Assembly: GCA_031383555.1 (NCBI GenBank)
Contig: JANMZR010000020.1
Coordinates: 1 to 12,552 of the forward strand
Length of the DNA stretch: 12,552 bases
DNA from: JANMZR01 sp031383555
Lineage (GTDB): Bacteria; Bacteroidota; Bacteroidia; Cytophagales; Spirosomataceae
Reading direction: 5' to 3'
The notes under the pieces were generated by a model. It saw only the letters and a list, made by a program, of their open reading frames with translations. It ran no database searches and was not told the DNA's origin. Positions 1 through 5,876 of this stretch are shown here, in pieces; position 1 is the first letter of the stretch, and every line of letters starts with the position of its first letter. A program made the position numbers and the translations under genes.

Positions 1-277
1 CTGTTCCACCAAACTGATGTGAAAGCAACTGTGCACCATAGCAAATACCCAAAACAGGGATTTTGCTACGAAATCGTGAAATATCAACGGTAGGTGCGTC
101 CTCTTGGCGAACTGAGCATGGGCTACCGGAAAGGATAATCCCAGTTACCTCCTCACCTATTGATGGCAAATGATTAAATGGATGTATTTCGCAATACACA
201 TTCATTTCACGTATACGTCTGGCTATCAGCTGTGTAACTTGCGAACCGAAATCTAGAATTAATATTTTTTGTGTCAT
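1..277 (-). CDS. guaA: GMP synthase (glutamine-hydrolysing), N-terminal part, cut by window edge
   Basis: Translating the minus strand from the ATG at 277-275 gives 92 residues and then the window ends. They match the class I glutamine amidotransferase domain of GuaA: the opening KILILDFGSQVTQLIARR (residues 4-21), LSGSP (49-53) and the nucleophile elbow GICYGAQ with Cys79. The enzyme makes GMP from XMP, ATP and glutamine in the cytoplasm, the last step of guanine nucleotide synthesis; this domain releases ammonia from glutamine. The His/Glu of the amidotransferase triad, the ATP-pyrophosphatase domain and the dimerisation domain lie outside the window. The gene's leader contains one of the REP-like palindromic modules (312-357). 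The start is set by the highly conserved N-terminus. No clear ribosome binding site is visible, as is common in Bacteroidota. Confidence 0.95.
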   Translation of the reverse strand, partial: MTQKILILDFGSQVTQLIARRIREMNVYCEIHPFNHLPSIGEEVTGIILSGSPCSVRQEDAPTVDISRFRSKIPVLGICYGAQLLSHQFGGT

Positions 278-311
278 GTTGTTTCTCGGGTTTACACCCT
301 GATCTGTCTTT

Positions 312-357
312 CAGGGTTGCGCCCTGATTTTTTTGAATTACGCCCTTTCAGGGCTTT
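312..357 (-). repeat. REP-like two-hairpin palindromic module, copy A (inverted)
   Basis: Read on the minus strand this is the same module as copies B and C. A first hairpin gccct-gaa-agggc (342-354) is followed by a short spacer and a second hairpin caggg-cgcaa-ccctg (312-326). Positions 330-357 are a perfect 28-nt inverted copy of 445-472. It sits between guaA and the transposase gene, in the presumed leader of guaA. Confidence 0.8.
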
Positions 358-433
358 CAATTTCAAAAAAATAAAAATTAAATAGCAAATGGTTAAGCAT
401 TAAAAAACTCTTTTAATAATTCAATGTTTACCC

Positions 434-460
434 AAAATTAAATAAAAGCCCTGAAAGGGC
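434..460 (-). terminator. Possible intrinsic terminator of the transposase gene (inside copy B)
   Basis: On the minus strand, downstream of the transposase stop, the hairpin gccct-ttc-agggc (460-448) is followed by a T-rich stretch, TTTTATTTAATTTT. The 5-bp GC stem is short but the T tract is good. The REP-like hairpin may therefore also end transcription of the gene. Confidence 0.4.
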
Positions 461-489
461 GTAATTCAAAAACAAAGGGTGATAGCCCT
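445..489 (+). repeat. REP-like two-hairpin palindromic module, copy B
   Basis: Hairpin 1 is gccct-gaa-agggc (448-460). Hairpin 2 is agggtgatagccct (476-489; A-T and three G-C pairs, then a possible T-G wobble). It lies 3' of the transposase gene, in direct orientation with copy C and inverted to copy A. Confidence 0.8.
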
Positions 490-523
490 CTAATATACAA
501 AGAGTAATAGCCTCCATGAAAAA

Positions 524-976
524 TCAATCCCAAATATACCTTTCATCAAATTCAACTTCATATTTATTCAAAAAAGTTCGAAACTCATCCTTAAAATCCT
601 TTTTTTTATGGTGCTCTTTTTGATTTTCAATATATTTAATTACTCTCTGAACATCAGAATGTTTAACTGAAAAAGCGCCATAACCATTCTGCCAATAAAA
701 GTTAGAATAATCAGCCCCTTTCGTTTTAATCCAACCTGATGAATTAGCTTTAACAACTTCTAACAATTTCATTAAAGCAATTTTCTTTGACAACATACAT
801 ATGATATGAATATGGTCCAAATGACCACCAACCTTCAAAACTGTACATTCTAATTTATTACAAATACCTCCTAAATAGGAAAATAAGTCATTTTCAATTT
901 CAGGCAAGATAAGCGGTTCTCGATTTTTAGTGCTAAAAATTATATGAATATAATTTTGAACTAATGACTGTCCCAT
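524..976 (-). CDS. REP-associated / IS200-like Y1 (HUH) transposase
   Basis: This is a single-domain Y1 transposase of about 150 aa, the usual size of IS200 TnpA and RAYT proteins. With numbering from the ATG at 976, the conserved opening QSLVQNYIHIIFSTK is residues 3-17, the HUH metal-binding pair in GGHLDHIHI is His55 and His57, and the presumed nucleophile in KYIENQKEHH is Tyr115, with Gln119 four residues on as in IS200/IS605 TnpA. The C-terminus DERYIWD looks complete. Such enzymes cut and join single-stranded DNA at hairpins. The reading frame extends upstream to a TTG at 1003, but those nine residues (LLLFFPK-like) are not family-like, so the ATG at 976 is preferred. It is flanked by palindromic modules on both sides and has no tnpB partner. 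The frame is intact, so it may be active. IS200 transposase is the alternative label; the flanking repeats favour RAYT. Confidence 0.9.
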   Translation of the reverse strand: MGQSLVQNYIHIIFSTKNREPLILPEIENDLFSYLGGICNKLECTVLKVGGHLDHIHIICMLSKKIALMKLLEVVKANSSGWIKTKGADYSNFYWQNGYGAFSVKHSDVQRVIKYIENQKEHHKKKDFKDEFRTFLNKYEVEFDERYIWD

Positions 977-1010
977 TTTTGGAAAAAATAATAATAATTT
1001 CAAGTTAAAT

Positions 1011-1061
1011 CAAAAAAGCCCTGAAAGGGCGAAATTCTATAAAAATGGGTGTTAGCCCATT
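1011..1061 (-). terminator. Tandem hairpins with T tracts, likely terminator of namZ
   Basis: Read on the minus strand just past the namZ stop, the stem AATGGG/CCCATT (1061-1044) runs into TTTTTAT. Then GCCCT-TTC-AGGGC (1030-1018) runs into TTTTTT (1017-1012). Both have the hairpin-plus-U-tract form of an intrinsic terminator and both belong to REP-like copy C. Confidence 0.5.
1015..1061 (+). repeat. REP-like two-hairpin palindromic module, copy C
   Basis: Hairpin 1 is gccct-gaa-agggc (1018-1030). Hairpin 2 is aatggg-tgttag-cccatt (1044-1061). The first 23 nt differ from copy B at one internal position. In hairpin 2 the pair next to GGG/CCC is T-A instead of the A-T in copies A and B, a paired change that keeps the stem. 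It lies between namZ and the transposase gene. Confidence 0.8.
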
Positions 1062-1071
1062 GTTTATAAAC

Positions 1072-2262
1072 CTAATCCCAATATATCCGATACTTCTCCC
1101 TCATTTTCTTATAATCTATCAAATCTTTTTGCCAGCCAACTTTTATTTTTTTCTCAGAAATTCCTGCTAATAATTGCTTTCTTAACGTGTCTGAACCAGC
1201 CAATCGATCGAAATGAGCAATATTATTGATATATTTTTCTTTGTTTTTCGCTTTTTTCAAAAATTCAATTACATATTTTAAAGAGAAACCTATATTTTCA
1301 GCCTGTACTTTTCTCAAATCGGTCCCATAACATTTTTTGCCTTTTAATGGAGGGTTAACCGACCCTGGCATTGGCTCTGGAGTGAAAGAAAATTTACCAA
1401 AAGTGCTATCAGCAGATCCAATAATTTGAAATTGCTTATCGGTACCTCTGCCAACTGAGGCATCCATGGCTTCAAACAAACATAGTGAAGCATATAAATT
1501 AATCGATTGCTGGTTGGGTAAATTAGGAGAGGGTGCAACGGGCAAAATATATTTCATTTTGTGCGTATAGCCCTTATTTTCAATTATTTGCAAGTTACAT
1601 TTTGCATTGTTTCTGAGCCAACCTTCACCATTTATCATTTTGGCCAATTCCCCCATAGTAAGGCCATGAAGCACTGGAACAGGATTATAACCAACCATCG
1701 AGCGATATTTTATATTCAAAACTGGCCCTTCAATTAAATGACCATTAGGATTGGGGCGATCTAAAATGATGAGTCTTTTCCCGTTTTCAGCGCAGGCCTC
1801 CATCACATAATGCATGGTGGTTGGGTAAGTATAAAACCGCACGCCAACGTCCTGTATATCAAATACAACAATGTCAATATCCTTAATTTGATCAATTGTT
1901 GGTCTTACATTTTTACCATAAAGTGAAAGTAGGCTTATACCTGTTTTTATATCAATATTGTTAGCTACATGCTCCCCATCACTTGCAGTGCCTCTGAAAC
2001 CATGTTCTGGTGCAAAAATGAATACTATATTCACCCCCAATTTTTGTAAAGTATCTGCTAAATGTGTATTGCCAATTGTTGAAGTATGATTCACAACCAA
2101 AGCAACATTTTTATTCAACAATAAAGGTAAATACCTATCAATTTGTTGGGCACCAGTTTTGAATGTTTTAGGCAGAGTTTTAAGCGGCGGTTGTGTGCAG
2201 GCAGAAAAGGCGAGAAAAAGAAAAAGGAAAGCCGAATATTTAGTAATTTTGTTCATTGACAT
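1072..2262 (-). CDS. namZ: DUF1343 lipoprotein, exo-beta-N-acetylmuramidase NamZ-like (GH171)
   Basis: The protein has 396 aa with a lipoprotein signal: basic N-terminus, hydrophobic FLFLFLAFSA and lipobox Cys22, so it is probably anchored in an envelope membrane facing the periplasm. The DUF1343 family signatures are all present: VVNHTS (56-61), APEHGFRG (84-91), DGEH (95-98), FDIQDVGVRFYTY (134-146), LDRPNPNG (167-174), SPNLPN (245-250) and SVGRGTDKQFQ (269-279). Characterised members (NamZ) remove terminal N-acetylmuramic acid from the non-reducing end of peptidoglycan fragments, in wall turnover or salvage. The acidic and His residues of APEHG and DGEH are good active-site candidates, but I infer this from conservation only. 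Length fits the family with its signal peptide. No amgK, murQ or other MurNAc-recycling genes are in the window. It is divergent from the FtsX-like permease gene. An in-frame ATG two codons downstream is an equally possible start. Confidence 0.92.
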   Translation of the reverse strand: MSMNKITKYSAFLFLFLAFSACTQPPLKTLPKTFKTGAQQIDRYLPLLLNKNVALVVNHTSTIGNTHLADTLQKLGVNIVFIFAPEHGFRGTASDGEHVANNIDIKTGISLLSLYGKNVRPTIDQIKDIDIVVFDIQDVGVRFYTYPTTMHYVMEACAENGKRLIILDRPNPNGHLIEGPVLNIKYRSMVGYNPVPVLHGLTMGELAKMINGEGWLRNNAKCNLQIIENKGYTHKMKYILPVAPSPNLPNQQSINLYASLCLFEAMDASVGRGTDKQFQIIGSADSTFGKFSFTPEPMPGSVNPPLKGKKCYGTDLRKVQAENIGFSLKYVIEFLKKAKNKEKYINNIAHFDRLAGSDTLRKQLLAGISEKKIKVGWQKDLIDYKKMREKYRIYWD

Positions 2263-2394
2263 CCATTAAGATACAAAATAACAAAAAAAAATTCAATTTG
2301 AAAATTTTAGAATTTGATAATTTTCAAATAATATCAATAAAAAAATTGCAGATAATTCGATTTACTTTTTCAAATTAACTAATTTTCAAATTAA
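2263..2394. promoter_or_regulatory. Divergent intergenic region with repeated TTTTCAAATT motif
   Basis: This 132-bp, very AT-rich gap must hold the promoters of namZ (-) and the permease gene (+). The 10-mer TTTTCAAATT occurs at 2367-2376 and 2383-2392, a near copy is at 2321-2330, and the reverse complement is at 2295-2304. The two right-hand copies extend to 12 nt (TTTTCAAATTAA) with a 16-bp period, ending against the TTG start. No convincing TTG / TAnnTTTG Bacteroidota promoter pair was found. The motif may be an operator or only AT-rich sequence. Confidence 0.3.
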
Positions 2395-3615
2395 TTGAAT
2401 CTCCCTTATTTCATTTCCCAACGTATTAGGAACCCAAAATCCGATACCTTCTCGGCTACAGTTACAAAGCTTGGTATTGCTTCAATAGCTGTTGGAATTG
2501 CAGTAATGATTATTGCATTCATGGTACTTTTTGGCTTTAAAGCTAATATTGTAAATAAACTCTTTACACTAGCACCTCAAATAAAAATTTCGAAATTTAC
2601 CCAAAATCAGTCTTATGATGAACCAGCCATTTCAACCCAAACTACTCTTTTCGATAGCTGGAAAAAAATAAATGAAATTGCTCATTTACAACCAGTTGCA
2701 CATAAAACAGGCATACTCAAAGCCAAAGAAGATATTCATGGGGTATTACTTAAAGGTGTAGATAAAACCTATAATTGGGCTAACTTCAAACAAAATATTA
2801 TTATTGGAAAAACGATATCATATCCAGACTCTGGTTATTCGACTGAGGTAATAATTAGTCAAACCATTGCCAATCAGTTAGACTTGAAAGTTGATGATTC
2901 GGCAATTATTTATTTCCTACAACAACCACCCAAAGCCCGCAAACTAAAAGTGGTAGGTATTTATGAAACCAATCTGGAAGAGTTTGATAAACAGCTTATT
3001 ATAGGCGATTTGGCATTAGTACAAAGGCTCAATAATTGGCCGAAAGATAGTGTAGGCTCTTATGAAATATCACTCAATAATTTCGAAAAACTACCCGAAG
3101 CCCAGGAAAAAATAGTAGAATTAATGACACCAGAAATGAACATTGAAAACGCAAAGCAACGTTTTTTGCCGATTTTCGATTGGCTTGTTTTGTTGGATAG
3201 GAATATGATTTTGTTTTTAGTTATCTTATTTTTTGTGGCTTGTTTTAATATAATGGCAGTATTATTAGTGCTTTTGATGGAGAGAATTCCTATGGTGGGT
3301 GTACTTAAAGCCATTGGAAGCAGTGATTGGAGCATTCGTAAAATATTTGTATATGTGGGCATAAATATGATATTGAAAGGCCTGTTTTGGGGTAATTTTA
3401 TCGGAATTCTAATTTGTATAATTCAGTGGAAATTTCATTTAATCCCTTTAGATTCTGCGAACTACTTTATAAGTTATGTGCCAATTGGTTGGAATTTTTG
3501 GGTGATTCTGTTAATAAATCTAATTGCAATCTCTTTGGTTTCATTGGTGATTATTGTGCCTACTTTTATAATAACTCGATTAAAATTGGTGGAGGCAATA
3601 AGTTTTGGAAAGTAA
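2395..3615 (+). CDS. FtsX/LolE-like ABC transporter permease
   Basis: The 406-aa protein has the MacB/LolE/FtsX layout: a transmembrane helix near the N-terminus (about 24-48), a large periplasmic domain (about 49-265), and three C-terminal helices (about 272-296, 319-345 and 370-396). Between helices 2 and 3 is the coupling segment MVGVLKAIGSSDWSIRKIF (300-318), typical of FtsX-domain permeases. In LolCDE such subunits release lipoproteins from the inner membrane; in MacB- or FtsX-type systems they drive other envelope work. No LolD/FtsE-type ATPase is in the window, so the substrate is unknown. The start is TTG at 2395: an in-frame TAA lies directly before it and the next in-frame ATG is codon 38, inside the first helix, while the MNLPYFISQRI opening is normal for Bacteroidota homologues. 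A lipoprotein-release role is likely but not shown. Confidence 0.9.
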   Translation: MNLPYFISQRIRNPKSDTFSATVTKLGIASIAVGIAVMIIAFMVLFGFKANIVNKLFTLAPQIKISKFTQNQSYDEPAISTQTTLFDSWKKINEIAHLQPVAHKTGILKAKEDIHGVLLKGVDKTYNWANFKQNIIIGKTISYPDSGYSTEVIISQTIANQLDLKVDDSAIIYFLQQPPKARKLKVVGIYETNLEEFDKQLIIGDLALVQRLNNWPKDSVGSYEISLNNFEKLPEAQEKIVELMTPEMNIENAKQRFLPIFDWLVLLDRNMILFLVILFFVACFNIMAVLLVLLMERIPMVGVLKAIGSSDWSIRKIFVYVGINMILKGLFWGNFIGILICIIQWKFHLIPLDSANYFISYVPIGWNFWVILLINLIAISLVSLVIIVPTFIITRLKLVEAISFGK

Positions 3616-3697
3616 ATTTTCGTTTAAAATTATTTCGTTTAATCAAACAAACAGAATTGTTTTTGGGTTTATAACATAGAATTTAAATAAGTTAAAT

Positions 3698-4159
3698 ATG
3701 GCTTCAGCAACACCTAACGTAATAGCCGCATTAAGGCAAACTTCACAAAACTTAAAAAACAATGAGGCCTATCAATGGGGACATATGGGAGCCTGCAATT
3801 GCGGGCATTTAGCTCGTGTAGTTACGCCATTTACAAAAGCTGAAATTCATCAATATGCAATCGCTACACGTGAAGGTGATTGGTCAGAAATGGTTTCAGA
3901 ATATTGCTCAGTTTCAAATGCCCCAATTGATATGGTAATAGCTGAAATGTTAAACGCTGGTTTTACAACTTCTGATTTGCAATACTTGGAGTACCTATCT
4001 GATCCTCAAATACTTAAATTGTTAAATAAATCTACTTTAAATAGAAACAACCGTGCCGATTTAATTGAATATTTGGAAGCATGGGTGGCTATTTTAGAAG
4101 AGAAATTTATACAGAACGTTTCTATTTCATTTGATTATTCGCAAGAATTAGTTTCATAA
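3698..4159 (+). CDS. Conserved Bacteroidota protein of unknown function with His/Cys cluster
   Basis: I do not know a function for this 153-aa protein, although its style of sequence is familiar from Bacteroidota hypothetical proteins. It is soluble, with no signal peptide or membrane segment. Residues 25-38 read YQWGHMGACNCGHL, giving His29, Cys33, Cys35 and His37, and Cys70 lies in SEYC (67-70). These could bind a metal, but that is inference. Other notable stretches are TREGDWSE (57-64) and an acidic, leucine-rich C-terminal half that is probably helical. The ATG follows an AT-rich leader 82 bp after the permease stop. The gene ends in a 6-bp tail-to-tail overlap with the DinB-like gene, so the two are not co-transcribed. 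Its composition matches its neighbours and gives no sign of transfer. Confidence 0.85.
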   Translation: MASATPNVIAALRQTSQNLKNNEAYQWGHMGACNCGHLARVVTPFTKAEIHQYAIATREGDWSEMVSEYCSVSNAPIDMVIAEMLNAGFTTSDLQYLEYLSDPQILKLLNKSTLNRNNRADLIEYLEAWVAILEEKFIQNVSISFDYSQELVS

Positions 4160-4699
4160 ATTACGTTGAGCTTGCACCAAATGCCGCTCAATATGTGCAG
4201 TAATAAATTGAAAAACATCTCCCAGCTTTAATTTGATAAATTTTGTCAAAGAAATTGGGATTTTAATTTTGTTGATATCGGTATTTTTTGCCAATCTTAA
4301 ATATTTCAAAAGTAATTCTTGCTGGTTTATAAATTCTTGAATCACTTTTATTGAATCCAATTCAGCATCAGGAACATGTTTCTTAAAGGCTTTCATTTTA
4401 TTTTTAGCATTTGGCTTCATCAATCCTGTAAAATAATTGCCTAACCAACTACTTTTAAACTGTGGATTTGCAATTAAATCTATATTATTCTCAAAACCTT
4501 TTTTTATTTCTGGCAAATAAAAATAACCATAAGTGTTCAAATGTTCCAAACACTGAACAATACTCCAACCACCTGTAATTGAAGGTTTTAAAAGTATACT
4601 TTCAGGTAAATTTTGAAACTCTTTAATAGCAATTTGAATTGCTTTTTCTACCCTTTCTTCCACATTGTTTAGTAATATACTTGAGTCTTGCGCTTTCAT
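4154..4699 (-). CDS. DinB-superfamily (DinB_2-like) protein
   Basis: Starting at the ATG at 4699 gives 181 aa of mostly helical sequence. GGWSIVQCLEHLN (43-55) carries His53, and near the C-terminus HIERHLVQAQRN (169-180) carries His169 and His173. This spacing of three histidines is the metal-binding pattern of the DinB/YfiT four-helix fold. Members include thiol-dependent S-transferases and many proteins of unknown role; the substrate cannot be told here. The frame is open to an ATG at 4768 that overlaps the upstream regulator stop as ATGA, but those 23 extra codons consist largely of a terminator hairpin and its T tract (4735-4765), so the downstream start is preferred. It follows the Crp/Fnr-like gene on the same strand, separated by that terminator. 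Family assignment is good, function open. Confidence 0.82.
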   Translation of the reverse strand: MKAQDSSILLNNVEERVEKAIQIAIKEFQNLPESILLKPSITGGWSIVQCLEHLNTYGYFYLPEIKKGFENNIDLIANPQFKSSWLGNYFTGLMKPNAKNKMKAFKKHVPDAELDSIKVIQEFINQQELLLKYLRLAKNTDINKIKIPISLTKFIKLKLGDVFQFITAHIERHLVQAQRNL

Positions 4700-4734
4700 A
4701 ATTTTCTTTTTTATGCAAATTTGGCAGGTTGATA

Positions 4735-4765
4735 AATAAAAAATCTTGGCAATTACCAAGATTTT
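4735..4765 (-). terminator. Intrinsic terminator after the Crp/Fnr-like gene
   Basis: A perfect 10-bp stem, aaaatcttgg (4740-4749) with ccaagatttt (4756-4765), encloses a 6-nt loop. On the minus strand it is followed by TTTTTTATTT. It begins at the last base of the regulator stop codon and ends its transcript, which also argues that translation of the DinB-like gene starts downstream of it. Confidence 0.75.
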
Positions 4766-5349
4766 CATATTCTCAATTTATTTATCAATTTACTAAAGTT
4801 AGTCGGGTCAATACCTAGGTAATTGGCCAAATATTTATGCGGTACTAGTTGCAAAATATGAGGGCTACGTTTCAACATTGTTAAAAATCTATCCTCAGAT
4901 GAAAAGCTTTGAATTTCAACCATGCGCTCTAGTAGCCCAGAAATTGATATCGAAAGACCTTTCTTAATTAGTTCTCCAATAATGGGAATTTTATTTGCAA
5001 GATCCTCAATATCAGCATATTGTATTTTCAAAAATTTAGAAGGGCTTAAACTTTCATAATAATATCTGGAAGGCGTTTTATTTATCATAGAATCAATAAT
5101 ACCACCAAAAGAAGGGCAATAGGTAAATAACAATGTGGCTTCTCTCCCACTTTCATCTGAAAAATAGATTCGCTGCACACCATCAATCACAAAATAAAGG
5201 AACCGTTCCGTTTCGCCTTGGTTAGAAATTATTTCCTTTCTTTTACATGAAAATGGTTGCCATTTTTGAGAAAACAGCAACCATTCGTCATCCGAAAGAG
5301 TTTGAAAAGTATTCACTAAATTTCTTAAAAGTAAAAGTGAATCATTCAT
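4765..5349 (-). CDS. Crp/Fnr-family transcriptional regulator
   Basis: The 194-aa protein has the Bacteroidota short Crp/Fnr layout: a cyclic-nucleotide-binding-like beta barrel (about 20-110, with ISNQGETERFLYFVIDGVQR at 41-60), a long dimerisation helix (about 122-147), and a C-terminal helix-turn-helix (about 163-194) with HKYLANYLGIDPTNFSKLINKLR. The phosphate-binding cassette of true cAMP receptors is not recognisable, so the ligand is unknown, and there is no Fnr-type N-terminal cysteine cluster. Proteins of this group often control a gene beside them; the DinB-like gene downstream is a candidate target, by context only. The gene begins 3 bp after the stop of the decayed DUF2059 gene, so its promoter must lie in that remnant or further upstream. 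A terminator follows directly. Confidence 0.9.
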   Translation of the reverse strand: MNDSLLLLRNLVNTFQTLSDDEWLLFSQKWQPFSCKRKEIISNQGETERFLYFVIDGVQRIYFSDESGREATLLFTYCPSFGGIIDSMINKTPSRYYYESLSPSKFLKIQYADIEDLANKIPIIGELIKKGLSISISGLLERMVEIQSFSSEDRFLTMLKRSPHILQLVPHKYLANYLGIDPTNFSKLINKLRI

Positions 5350-5352
5350 AGA

Positions 5353-5800
5353 TTAATTTTTCCCCTCCTCAACTGCTTTCACTATTTCAGGCATATATTT
5401 GCTCATCATTATCTCTAAAGTTTTTTTCTGAATATCAGGCTGAATATTTATGAATTTTTGACCAGATGAAGTTTTATAAAAGGCTGATAGATCAATTATT
5501 TCAGTAATTAATAGGTGCTTTTCAAAAATAGAAACCATATCTTCATCCACAAATCATTTTAATATCCCTTTCATTCAATTCATCATAGGTTTCATTTTCA
5601 TCATATTCTTTTGAATCTAAACCAGTAGTCTATTCCATGCTTACTCCCCCTGAGGGCAACATGGCATCCATCATTTTATCCATGAAAAAGAATCTTGCTT
5701 CATTTCTGAAATAAGCTCACGAATGGATTCTTTTTTCGACTGACCAACAGTCAATTACATGTGAATAGGCATAAGCCTAAATGATAAGCGATTTTTTCAT
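5353..5800 (-). pseudogene. Decayed DUF2059-family secreted protein gene
   Basis: The last open segment (65 codons from a GTG at 5550) reads as the C-terminal part of a DUF2059 domain, with LSAFYKTSSGQKFINIQPDIQK resembling the family core. Upstream, the minus strand keeps coding traces in changing frames: ATG at 5800 with MKKSLII then TAG (5779-5777); the signal-peptide-like LGLCLFT in another frame; QSKKESIRELISEMKQDS from 5742 in a third; and MDKMMDAMLPSGG from 5683, which meets a TAG at 5632-5630 and then continues as TTGLDSKEYDENETYDELN until near 5551, where the frame changes again. At least two stops and several frame changes make a working product unlikely. DUF2059 proteins are usually small secreted proteins of unknown function. 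Sequencing error could explain one lesion but hardly all of them. Confidence 0.78.
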
Positions 5801-5876
5801 TTTAAACTATGTTTGTTTTATACATTTTAGAAATGCACCTAAATAAGCCAATTTATGCCAATAGGATTTATCTATT

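Larger units (their letters stand above)
445..1061 (-). mobile_element. RAYT-like unit: Y1 transposase gene flanked by direct REP-like modules
   Basis: The transposase gene is bracketed by copy B (445-489) and copy C (1015-1061). IS200-type elements also carry subterminal hairpins rather than terminal inverted repeats, but here a third, inverted copy lies outside the unit at 312-357, which is the arrangement of RAYT genes with dispersed REP sequences. No tnpB and no target-site duplication were seen. The exact ends cannot be fixed from one copy. Confidence 0.55.

Noticed and set aside
526..545. Similar C-terminal ends of the transposase (ERYIWD) and NamZ (YRIYWD) as a possible duplicated target site
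   Set aside because: The DNA similarity is short and imperfect, the distances from the flanking modules differ, and the transposase C-terminus is typical of its family.
977..1003. TTG-initiated extension of the transposase
   Set aside because: The nine extra residues come from a T/A-rich run and do not match the family, whose conserved part begins right after the ATG at 976.
1344..1538. 64-codon minus-strand frame inside namZ
   Set aside because: It lies in another frame of a well-supported gene and has no protein-like features.
3060..3362. 100-codon antisense frame within the permease gene
   Set aside because: It is a shadow of a conserved coding region; composition reflects the complement of hydrophobic codons.
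3414..3674. 86-codon frame overlapping the permease C-terminus
   Set aside because: It overlaps the conserved final membrane helices in another frame and extends only into AT-rich intergenic DNA.
5353..5550. 65-aa protein as an intact small gene
   Set aside because: It begins at a GTG in the middle of a DUF2059-like domain and coding traces continue upstream in other frames, so a pseudogene fits better.
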